Shown: in pieces, positions 17,475 through 24,269 of the stretch
Layout: every line of letters begins with the position of its first letter
Position numbering within the stretch: position 1 is the stretch's first letter
Assembly (NCBI GenBank): GCA_964630925.1
Contig: CAZVZK010000028.1
Span: 16,003-80,002, forward strand
Source of the DNA: RGDT01 sp964630925
Lineage (GTDB): Bacteria > Planctomycetota > Planctomycetia > Gemmatales > Gemmataceae
Reading direction: 5' to 3'
DNA length: 64,000 nucleotides
Made by a program: the position numbers and the translations under genes
Notes under the pieces: generated by a model
Told to the model about the DNA's origin: nothing
The model's input: only the letters and a program-made list of their open reading frames with translations
The model's database searches: none

Positions 17475-18302
17475 ATGAGTGTCCTCGTCCTGCTGCTCCT
17501 GTCCGCCGACCCGGCGGCCCCGATGATCCGGACGCCATTCGACGAGGCGCGGGCGTTGAAGCTCCGCGCCGAGTGGGCCAAGGCGTGGGGCCTTGAAGAG
17601 GCTTTCACCAACGGCGCGGGGATGAAGCTCGTCCTCATCCCCGGCGGACGCTTCACGATGGGGCCGCCCGGCAGCACCTGGAACGTCACCCTGGCGAAGC
17701 CCTTCCACCTGGGCGTCACTGAGGTGACGATGGGCCAGTACCGCCTGTGGAAGAAGGATCACGCCGTCCCCGGCTCCGCGAAGGAGTTCAACGACGACAG
17801 GCCGGCGGCGCATGTCTCCTGGGACGACGCCGTCGCGTACTGCAAGTGGCTGTCGGGGCGGCCCGAGGAGAAGAAGGCGGGCCGCGTCTACTCTCTGCCG
17901 ACGGAGGCGCAGTGGGAGTGGGCCGCCCGGGCCGGGACGCGGACCTCGCGCCACTTCGGCGACGACGCGAAGGGGCAGGAGAAGTACACCTGGTTCAACG
18001 TGACGTACACCCCCAACCCGAAGCACGAGGAGAAGGGGCGGGGGCGGCGGCCCGTCGGCAAGCTCCTGCCCAACGCCTGGGGCCTGCACGACATGTACGG
18101 CAACGTCTGGGAGTGGTGCGCCGACCGCCGCGAGGACGCCGGCACGGGCGAGAAGCGCGACCCGGTGATGCGCGGCGGGTCGTGGCGATCCGGGGCGTCG
18201 CACTGCACGTCGGCGGCGTTCGACCCCGCCGCGCCGGCCACGCGGGCCGACAACATCGGCTTCCGCGTGGCCGTCCGGATCGTGGGCGAGAAAATCCCGT
18301 AA
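17475..18302 (+). CDS. Secreted FGE-sulfatase fold protein
   Basis: A 275-aa protein with a short signal peptide (MSVLVLLLLSADPAAP) and a single FGE-type domain (MKLVLIPGGRFTMGPPG, YSLPTEAQWEWAARAG, LHDMYGNVWEWCAD). It lacks the TIGR02996 N-terminus of the other FGE-fold genes in the window. The second FGE cysteine is kept (ASHC) and the first is serine, so canonical formylglycine formation is unlikely. It begins 2 nt after the membrane-protein stop and ends 55 nt before the ECF sigma-serpin gene, consistent with one transcript. Confidence 0.85.
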   Translation: MSVLVLLLLSADPAAPMIRTPFDEARALKLRAEWAKAWGLEEAFTNGAGMKLVLIPGGRFTMGPPGSTWNVTLAKPFHLGVTEVTMGQYRLWKKDHAVPGSAKEFNDDRPAAHVSWDDAVAYCKWLSGRPEEKKAGRVYSLPTEAQWEWAARAGTRTSRHFGDDAKGQEKYTWFNVTYTPNPKHEEKGRGRRPVGKLLPNAWGLHDMYGNVWEWCADRREDAGTGEKRDPVMRGGSWRSGASHCTSAAFDPAAPATRADNIGFRVAVRIVGEKIP

Positions 18303-18357
18303 GCAAACCCGGCCCCCGCCGCACTATCTTGACGTGGGGAGGAGCCGGAGGACGGCG

Positions 18358-20349
18358 ATGGCCGAGGGACCGTTGGGTCGGCTTGTCGATCAGATCGCGC
18401 GCGTGGCCCGTCCGGAGGACGACGGCGCCGGCGACGGCATGCTCCTGCGCCGCTTCGCCGACGAGGGCGATCATGTCGCCTTCGAGCTGCTGATGGAGCG
18501 GCACGGGCCGATGGTCTGGGGCGTGTGCCGACGCGTCCTGTCGCCCGCGGACGCCGACGACGCCTTCCAGGCGACGTTCCTCGTCCTCGTCCGCAAGGCG
18601 GCCGGCGTCGTCAAGCAGTCGTCCATCGCCTCCTGGCTGCACGGCGTCGCCTACCGCGTCGCCTTGCGCGCCCGTACTGCCGAGCGGGGCCGCAAGGAGC
18701 GTGAGGCCCGCCACGCCCCGCCCGAGGCCGGCGAGCCGCCCGACATCGGCCTGCGCGAGGTGCTGGACGAGGAGCTGTCCCGCCTGCCCGAGCAGTACCG
18801 CGCCCCCCTCGTGCTGTGCTACCTGGAGGGCAAGACCAACGACGAGGCCGCCGCCCTCCTCGGCTGGACACGCGGCACCGTCGCCGGACGCATGTCCCGC
18901 GCCCGCGAGATGCTCCGCGTCCGCCTGGAGCGGCGCGGCCTGACGCTGCCCGCCGCCCTGCCCGCCCTGGCGGCCCCAGCCGCCCTCACGTCCTCGACAA
19001 TCATGGCCGTCAAGGCCGGCGCTTCGCTGGCCGGGCCCGCCGCCGCCCTCGCCGATGGAGTCATCCGTTCCATGTTCCTCAAGAAGCTCACCGCCGCCGG
19101 CCTGGTCCTCGCCGCCGCCCTCTCCGGGGCGGGCCTCGTCTTCCTGTGGGCCAGGCCCGGCCCCGAGGGCAAGCCGACGCCCAAGACCGGCGGCCCGCCC
19201 GCCGCCGTCAAGGCGCCCAGCAAGGCCGACCTCGCGGCGGCCGTGAAGGGCAACACCGCCTTCGCCTTCGCCCTCTACGACAAGCTCAAGGCGGAGAAGG
19301 GCAACCTGTTCTTCTCGCCGTTCAGCATCTCGACGGCCCTGGCCATGACCCACGCCGGGGCCAGGGGCGACACCGCCGACGAGATGGCGAAGGCCCTGAG
19401 CCTCACGCTGCCGCAGGAACGCCTGCACCCGGCGATGGGCGCCCTGGCCCGCGGCCTCGACACGGCCGACAGGAAGGCCGGCCACAAGCTCACCATCGCC
19501 AACGCCCTGTGGACGCACAAGGGTTACCCGTTCAAGCCTGAGTACCTGGCCCTCAACAAGGAGCATTACGGGGCGCCGACGCACGAGGCCGACTTCGTCG
19601 GCGACCTGGAGGGGGCGCGCAAGGCCATCAACGCCTGGGTCGAGAAGCGCACCGCCGACAAGATCAAGGAGATCCTCAAGCCCGGCGTCCTGCGCGAGGA
19701 CACGCGTCTCGTGCTGGCCAACGCCATCCACTTCAAGGGCGAGTGGAAGAGGAAGTTCGACAAGAAGGAGACGAAGCCCGACGACTTCCACCTCGACGCG
19801 AAGACGAAGGTGAAGGTGCCGCTGATGTACCAGAAGGGCGAGTTCCCCTTCTTCTGGGGCGACGAGTGCCGCGGGGCCGAGCTGGCGTTCCGCGGGGACC
19901 AGGTGTCGATGGTCGTCCTGATCCCCGACGAGGTGGACGGGCTGCCCGCCCTGGAGAAGGCCCTCACCCCGGCGAAGCTCGCCGAGTGGCTGAAGGAGGC
20001 CATGCCGTTCCCCGGCCTGAACGTCACGCTGCCACGCTTCAAGTTCACCTGGGGCGGCCGCCTCAACGACCCGCTGGCGGCCCTGGGCATGAAGAAGGCG
20101 TTCGACCCCGCGTCGGCGGACTTCTCCGGCCTGGAGGGCAGCAAGGGCTTCTGCATCGGCCCGGCCGTCCACAAGGCGGCCATCGAGGTCAACGAGGACG
20201 GTGCGGAGGCGGCCGCTGCCACCATCATCGGCGGCATCGGCGGGCTGCCGCCCGAGATCAAGGGCGACAGGCCGTTCCTGTTCCTGATCCGCGACAGGAG
20301 GACGGGGAGCATCCTGTTCATGGGCCGGGTGGCCGACCCGCGCGGGTGA
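18358..20349 (+). CDS. ECF sigma factor - transmembrane - serpin fusion
   Basis: A 663-aa protein with three parts. Residues ~1-200 are an ECF RNA polymerase sigma factor (region 2 ADADDAFQATFLVLVRKA; region 4 YLEGKTNDEAAALLGWTRGT). An Ala-rich linker leads to one transmembrane helix (~240-262, LTAAGLVLAAALSGAGLVFL). Residues ~290-663 are a complete serpin (GNLFFSPFSISTALAMTHAG; LVLANAIHFKGEWK; C-terminal RPFLFLIRDRRTGSILFMGR). The reactive-loop hinge near 610-622 (VNEDGAEAAAAT) is of the inhibitory type. The predicted topology has the sigma domain inside and the serpin outside. Planctomycete ECF factors with extracytoplasmic extensions are known; a serpin extension is unusual. ATG 18358 is chosen over an in-frame GTG at 18334. 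Confidence 0.9.
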   Translation: MAEGPLGRLVDQIARVARPEDDGAGDGMLLRRFADEGDHVAFELLMERHGPMVWGVCRRVLSPADADDAFQATFLVLVRKAAGVVKQSSIASWLHGVAYRVALRARTAERGRKEREARHAPPEAGEPPDIGLREVLDEELSRLPEQYRAPLVLCYLEGKTNDEAAALLGWTRGTVAGRMSRAREMLRVRLERRGLTLPAALPALAAPAALTSSTIMAVKAGASLAGPAAALADGVIRSMFLKKLTAAGLVLAAALSGAGLVFLWARPGPEGKPTPKTGGPPAAVKAPSKADLAAAVKGNTAFAFALYDKLKAEKGNLFFSPFSISTALAMTHAGARGDTADEMAKALSLTLPQERLHPAMGALARGLDTADRKAGHKLTIANALWTHKGYPFKPEYLALNKEHYGAPTHEADFVGDLEGARKAINAWVEKRTADKIKEILKPGVLREDTRLVLANAIHFKGEWKRKFDKKETKPDDFHLDAKTKVKVPLMYQKGEFPFFWGDECRGAELAFRGDQVSMVVLIPDEVDGLPALEKALTPAKLAEWLKEAMPFPGLNVTLPRFKFTWGGRLNDPLAALGMKKAFDPASADFSGLEGSKGFCIGPAVHKAAIEVNEDGAEAAAATIIGGIGGLPPEIKGDRPFLFLIRDRRTGSILFMGRVADPRG

Positions 20350-20450
20350 CCGCCCCGGAATCCCGCGCCCGCCCTGTCACAAAGACGCCCGCCGACAGAC
20401 CAAGTATTGTCCCGCGCGGGGCGCGGGGGTCGGGGGCGGGTCGGCGGACC

Positions 20451-20483
20451 GCCGCCGGGCACCGGACAGGAGTGCCCGGCGGC
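20451..20483. terminator. Bidirectional terminator-like hairpin
   Basis: A perfect 12-bp inverted repeat (GCCGCCGGGCAC / GTGCCCGGCGGC) with a 9-nt loop lies between the convergent ECF-serpin (+) and corA (-) genes. No T-tract follows on either strand. Confidence 0.55.
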
Positions 20484-20524
20484 CCTGTCGTTCCTGTCCC
20501 CCGGCCCTTGCCCCGGGCTGCCGC

Positions 20525-21541
20525 TCACAGCCACTTCATCCACTTGAACAGCCCGAACGCCCCGGCCGCCGACATCGCCATCAGCCCCAGCGCGATCACG
20601 AAGCCGTTGGGGTTCTCCTTGAAGTCCGGCCACACGTTCTTCTCGAAGTTCATGCCGTAGATGCCGGCGATGAGGGACATCGGCAGGATGGTCACCGAGA
20701 TCATGGTCAGGACCTTCATGACCTCGTTGAGCTTGTGCGACTGCGATGCGAGCAGCGTCTGCATCATGTCGGTGACCATTTCGCGTGACGCCTCGATCAG
20801 CTCCGTGAAGCGGATGAGGTGGTCGTAGACGTTGCGGTAGTACACGACCTCGCGCGGCTCGATGAGCTTGAACTCGCCCCGGCACATCCGGGCGAGCACC
20901 TCGCGCTCGTAGATCATCGTCTTGCGGAGCATGATGATGTTCCGCTTCAGCGTCAGCAGCCGCGCCAGAAGCCCGTGCTTCGGCCGGGTGAAGATCTTCT
21001 CCTCCAGGTCGTCCAGGGCCACGTCGACCTCGTCGAGCAGCGGCACGTACTCATCGACCATCGTGTCCAGCACGAGGTGGAAGAGGTAATCCGGCCCGCG
21101 CTCGCCCTGGTCGGGGTGCTTCTCCAGGTGCCCGCGCAGCGTGTCGATGCTCGCCAACGGCCCGCAGTGGTGCGTCACCAGCACCGTGTGCGACATCACC
21201 GCGCTGAGCTGGCTGTTCATCGGCACGTCGCGCCCGCCGTCCTTGCCCAGCAGCTTTGGCCGCGCGTGCGCCGTCAGCGGGTTGACGATCACGAACAGGT
21301 AATTCGGGAACTCCTCCACCTTGGGGAAGTGCGGGTCGCCGTCCTCGCGCCGTGGCCGCGTCATGTCCTCCAGCGTCAGCGTGTGGACGGGGAAGAACTC
21401 CTTGAGGACGCGGCGCTCCTCGTCCTCTGTTGGGTCTTCCAGATCGACCCAGATGCAGGGCGCGGCGTCGCCACACCGCGGCAAGGCCTCCGCCCCGCCC
21501 CACTCGGCCTTCGCCCGATCCCAGCGGAAGACGCGGATCAT
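20525..21541 (-). CDS. corA: CorA family magnesium/cobalt transporter
   Basis: A 338-aa inner-membrane divalent cation channel of the CorA type. A cytoplasmic alpha/beta and long-helix domain is followed by two C-terminal transmembrane helices; the selectivity motif YGMNFE sits at the end of the first one and an acidic/Asn loop precedes the second. CorA works as a pentamer that imports Mg2+ or Co2+. The first codons overlap the stop of the upstream class V aminotransferase gene (ATGA, 21538-21541). No Mg2+-sensing leader is visible. Confidence 0.9.
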   Translation of the reverse strand: MIRVFRWDRAKAEWGGAEALPRCGDAAPCIWVDLEDPTEDEERRVLKEFFPVHTLTLEDMTRPRREDGDPHFPKVEEFPNYLFVIVNPLTAHARPKLLGKDGGRDVPMNSQLSAVMSHTVLVTHHCGPLASIDTLRGHLEKHPDQGERGPDYLFHLVLDTMVDEYVPLLDEVDVALDDLEEKIFTRPKHGLLARLLTLKRNIIMLRKTMIYEREVLARMCRGEFKLIEPREVVYYRNVYDHLIRFTELIEASREMVTDMMQTLLASQSHKLNEVMKVLTMISVTILPMSLIAGIYGMNFEKNVWPDFKENPNGFVIALGLMAMSAAGAFGLFKWMKWL

Positions 21542-22689
21542 GCCAGCCCCCCCTCGGCCCCGATCTCACGCAGAGCGCCCAGCAGGGCGTCGATGTCCGC
21601 CTCGGTGCTGAACGGGCCGGGGCTTACCCGCACCGCGCCGGCCGCCTCCGTCCCCAGCGCCTTGTGGATGTACGGGGCGCAATGGAAGCCGGGTCGGATG
21701 GCGATGTCGAACGTGCCGTCGAGGATGCCGCCGACCACGTCCGCCGGCAGCATGTCATGGTGGAAGCTCACCGTCCCCACACGCCGCGCCGGGTCGCGGT
21801 GCCCCAGAACCGTCCACCCGAGCACGTCCAGCCCCTCCCACAGCCGGCGGGCCAACGCCATCTCGTGGGCGTGGATGGCCCCGATGCCGCGGGCCTGCAC
21901 CCAGCGGATGCCGGCGGCCAATCCGGCGAGGCCGGCGACGTTGGGCGTCCCGCCTTCGAGGAAGAAGGGGTAGTCGAGGGGCTGCGTCTCGCTGAAGCTG
22001 TCGCCGCCGGTGCCGCCCTCGCGCCAGGCGCGGGGCTTGGCCCTCGCGCCGACGTACAGCGCCCCGGTGCCCGTCGGCCCCAGGAGCGATTTGTGCCCCG
22101 GCGTCGCCAGCAGGTCGACGCACATCGCCTCGGCGTCGATGGGGATGACGCCCGCCGTCTGGGCCGCGTCGAGGAGGAAGAGGCCCCCGTGCCCGCGCAC
22201 CACGGCGCCGATCTCGCTGGCCGGCTGCACGGTGCCGAGGACGTTGCTGGCGTGCGTCATGGCGACGAGGCGCGTCTCGGGCCGCAACGCCCGCCTCACG
22301 TCGTCGGCGGTGACCTCGCCTTCGGGGGACGACGGCAGGCGGGTGAGGGTGATGACGCCGTCCCGCTCCAGGGCGCGGAGGGGCCGGCTGACGGAGTTGT
22401 GTTCGAGGTCGGTGGTGATGACGTGGTCGCCAGGCGACACGACGCCCTTGATGCCGATGTTGAGGGCGTCGGTGCCGTTGAGGGTCAGCGCCCAGCGCGA
22501 GGCGTCGGCCCCGCCGAGGAGCTGGTTGAGGAGGTGGCGGCAGTCCTCGACGACGGCCTCGGCGGCCTTGGCCATCTTGTGCCCGCTACGTCCGGGGTTG
22601 CCGAGACTGTTGCGGGCGAAGTCGTCCATCGCGCGGTACACCTCCTCCGGCTTGGGGAAGCTTGTGGCCGCGTTGTCCAGATAGATCAT
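21538..22689 (-). CDS. Aminotransferase class V-fold PLP enzyme (cysteine desulfurase-like)
   Basis: A 383-aa PLP-dependent enzyme. It opens with IYLDNAATSFPKPE, has DAAQTAGV for the cofactor aspartate and PGHKSLLGPTGTG with the Schiff-base lysine near residue 198. A C-terminal loop GFHCAP carries the cysteine expected in the CsdB-like cysteine desulfurase subfamily. It would release sulfur from cysteine or cleave a related amino acid in the cytoplasm. No SufE/SufU or other iron-sulfur assembly gene is adjacent. It overlaps corA by ATGA; a TACAAT box at 22788-22783 may be the operon promoter. Confidence 0.86.
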   Translation of the reverse strand: MIYLDNAATSFPKPEEVYRAMDDFARNSLGNPGRSGHKMAKAAEAVVEDCRHLLNQLLGGADASRWALTLNGTDALNIGIKGVVSPGDHVITTDLEHNSVSRPLRALERDGVITLTRLPSSPEGEVTADDVRRALRPETRLVAMTHASNVLGTVQPASEIGAVVRGHGGLFLLDAAQTAGVIPIDAEAMCVDLLATPGHKSLLGPTGTGALYVGARAKPRAWREGGTGGDSFSETQPLDYPFFLEGGTPNVAGLAGLAAGIRWVQARGIGAIHAHEMALARRLWEGLDVLGWTVLGHRDPARRVGTVSFHHDMLPADVVGGILDGTFDIAIRPGFHCAPYIHKALGTEAAGAVRVSPGPFSTEADIDALLGALREIGAEGGLA

Positions 22690-22782
22690 GTGTCAATACC
22701 CGACATTCTTCGCGTACAAAGTGAGGGGGCGGCCCTCGGCTGTGGCGTGGGAGCGCATCCGCCGGGTCAACGCCGAGATGGC

Positions 22783-22788
22783 ATTGTA
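22783..22788 (-). promoter_or_regulatory. -10 hexamer TACAAT upstream of the aminotransferase-corA operon
   Basis: TACAAT on the minus strand, followed by a leader of about 87 nt before the ATG at 22689. It matches the recurring -10 sequence seen upstream of other genes in the window. Confidence 0.4.
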
Positions 22789-22849
22789 TCGGCGCGGCGG
22801 CGGGCGCGTGAGGGACGCCTTGCCCTACAACGCCGCCGCGGCGTGGCCA

Positions 22850-23016
22850 TTACGCGGCCTGACGGCGAGGACGGCGGCCTCGACCTGTGCGAGGGGGCGC
22901 GGAAGGCGGCGGGGTGATGCCCAGGATCACCCGCGCCGCGGTCCAGTTCGCCGCGCCGATCACGCCGCCGCCGGGGTGCGCCGCCGCGCCGCACAGGTAC
23001 AGGCCCTGGCTGGGTG
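22850..23016 (-). pseudogene. 3' fragment of a second phytoene-desaturase-like gene
   Basis: On the minus strand this encodes GLYLCGAAAHPGGGVIGAAN followed by WTAARVILG and a degenerate Pro/Arg tail ending at a TAA (22852-22850). The first ~30 residues match the C-terminus of the intact oxidoreductase at 24270-25859 (GLYLCGAAAHPGGGVIGAAG then WNAARVILGKM), with clear nucleotide similarity of 22917-23010 to 24277-24370. No start codon or N-terminal domains accompany it; upstream it runs into the retropepsin gene. It is a truncated duplicate. The rest of 22690-22849 holds a TACAAT box and nothing else recognisable. Confidence 0.8.
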
Positions 23017-23021
23017 CCGGG

Positions 23022-23441
23022 TCACGCCCTGGGTCGGACCTCGAACGCCAACCGTGAGCGGAAGAAACACACGTCGAACTCCAGAAGGAAGTTCAACTGC
23101 CCGAGGAGTAGGATCGGGTCATCGGTCTTCGCCCACCCGAAGGCCAGACGGACCGATGGGAAGCCACCGACCACCGCCTCCACCCCCACGGCCCGTGTCT
23201 CCACGGCGACCAGGCTGCCGGTCAGCGCAGCCACGACAGTCTGGGCCTCCCAGACGAAGCCGAGCTGGAGCCCGAGGGAGTGGGGCATCACGTTCATCGT
23301 CGCGCCTGAATCGACCAGTCCCAGCGCCTGGATCTGGGTCGTGGCCGCACCGCGCAGCGTGATCGGGAGGAACGGCATCGGGCTCTGTGTCAGGTCGGCG
23401 GGGTCACGCCGCGAGTAGGGGAAGCGCTGGGCGCCGTTCAT
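23022..23441 (-). CDS. Retropepsin-like aspartic protease
   Basis: A 139-aa single-domain aspartyl protease. The catalytic motif is LVDSGATMNVMP near residue 44, and LLGQLNFLLEFDVCF forms the later hydrophobic-hydrophobic-Gly element. Retropepsins act as homodimers. No signal peptide is present, so it is probably cytoplasmic. The ATG at 23441 overlaps the stop of the 73-aa upstream gene (23438-23441). Small-protein/retropepsin pairs of this shape recur in planctomycetes and cyanobacteria, but their role is not known; its target is unknown. Confidence 0.8.
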   Translation of the reverse strand: MNGAQRFPYSRRDPADLTQSPMPFLPITLRGAATTQIQALGLVDSGATMNVMPHSLGLQLGFVWEAQTVVAALTGSLVAVETRAVGVEAVVGGFPSVRLAFGWAKTDDPILLLGQLNFLLEFDVCFFRSRLAFEVRPRA

Positions 23442-23659
23442 GGGGTCTTCCCCTCCTTCTCCTGATCCAGAAACCGCATCAGTGCGGCGGCGCCCTCGTG
23501 GGCGTCGTGCAGCCCGTAACCGGCGTGGTGAACGACGCCCGGCTCCAGAAGCAGGGCGGTCACGTCCTTGTCCAACCCGGCGTTCACGATCCTGACAAGC
23601 TCCAACTTCTCGTCGCGCGTCAACGCTTCGACGGCCGGCAGCAGCTCCGCGAGTGACAT
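23438..23659 (-). CDS. Small helical protein coupled to the retropepsin gene
   Basis: A 73-aa acidic protein: SLAELLPAVEALTRDEKLEL followed by a middle ...LLEPGVVHHAGYGLHDAHEG and a C-terminal AAALMRFLDQEKEGK helix. It resembles the small proteins encoded directly before stand-alone retropepsins in other bacteria. The ATG at 23659 is chosen because GGAGGAGG lies 11 nt upstream; the upstream in-frame ATG at 23680 would place that SD inside the gene. Its stop overlaps the retropepsin start, which implies a fixed stoichiometric partnership. A cognate inhibitor or targeting subunit is possible. Confidence 0.72.
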   Translation of the reverse strand: MSLAELLPAVEALTRDEKLELVRIVNAGLDKDVTALLLEPGVVHHAGYGLHDAHEGAAALMRFLDQEKEGKTP

Positions 23660-23806
23660 GGATCGGCCCTCCTCCTTCACCCCATCCTACCACAAGGTAC
23701 TCGCCTCGCCATCCCGACGAAACCGCCAACCGCCTGCTTGCGCCTCCCTGTAATATGAGCCGCTGACACGCCGTCGGGCGGCGAGTCATGTCGTGGAGTA
23801 CGGACG

Positions 23807-24253
23807 ATGTCCGACGACGCTGACCGCCTGTCGCATCCCGACTTAGGTCTGCTCGTCTGGAGCGAGGCTCATTCCTGGTGGAAGGGGGAACGCCGTCTCG
23901 CCTGCGGCGCGTCCATCGCGGTGTTGATCGAACCGGGGGACGCCGGACGGCATGCCTTCCTCTCGCAGGCCGCACGGCTCGTCCCCTGGGCGATGGCCAA
24001 CGAGCGTCGCATCCTCGCCTAGGCCATCCGAACCGAGCTCATCGACTTGTATGACGGCTGGAGGCGAGACGAAGACCCCTTACCGACCGCCGAGAACCTG
24101 ACGGCCTTGCTGCTCCTCGACGGTGTCATCATCCGCGAAAGTGACCTAGTCCCCGTCGAGTTCAACTACGTCGTCGGCGAGGTCTTCGGGGGGCATCTCG
24201 TCACGGTCGAGGTGGGGGCTGACTTGGTCCTACGGGGTGTCAGCCTGTCGTGA
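23807..24253 (+). pseudogene. DUF2262-like protein interrupted by an in-frame amber codon
   Basis: One reading frame of ~148 codons is split by TAG at 24020-24022. The first part begins MSDDADRLSHPDLGLLVWSE and contains SWWKGERRLACGASIAVLIE; the second continues in the same frame as AIRTELIDLYDGWRRDEDPL and ends GHLVTVEVGADLVLRGVSLS. Order and composition resemble DUF2262 proteins, whose function is unknown. Nothing suggests readthrough machinery, so recent inactivation or a sequencing error (CAG or GAG to TAG) is most likely. GTACGGACG precedes the ATG; no strong Shine-Dalgarno is seen. Confidence 0.6.
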
Positions 24254-24269
24254 CGCAGACACGGCCCCA

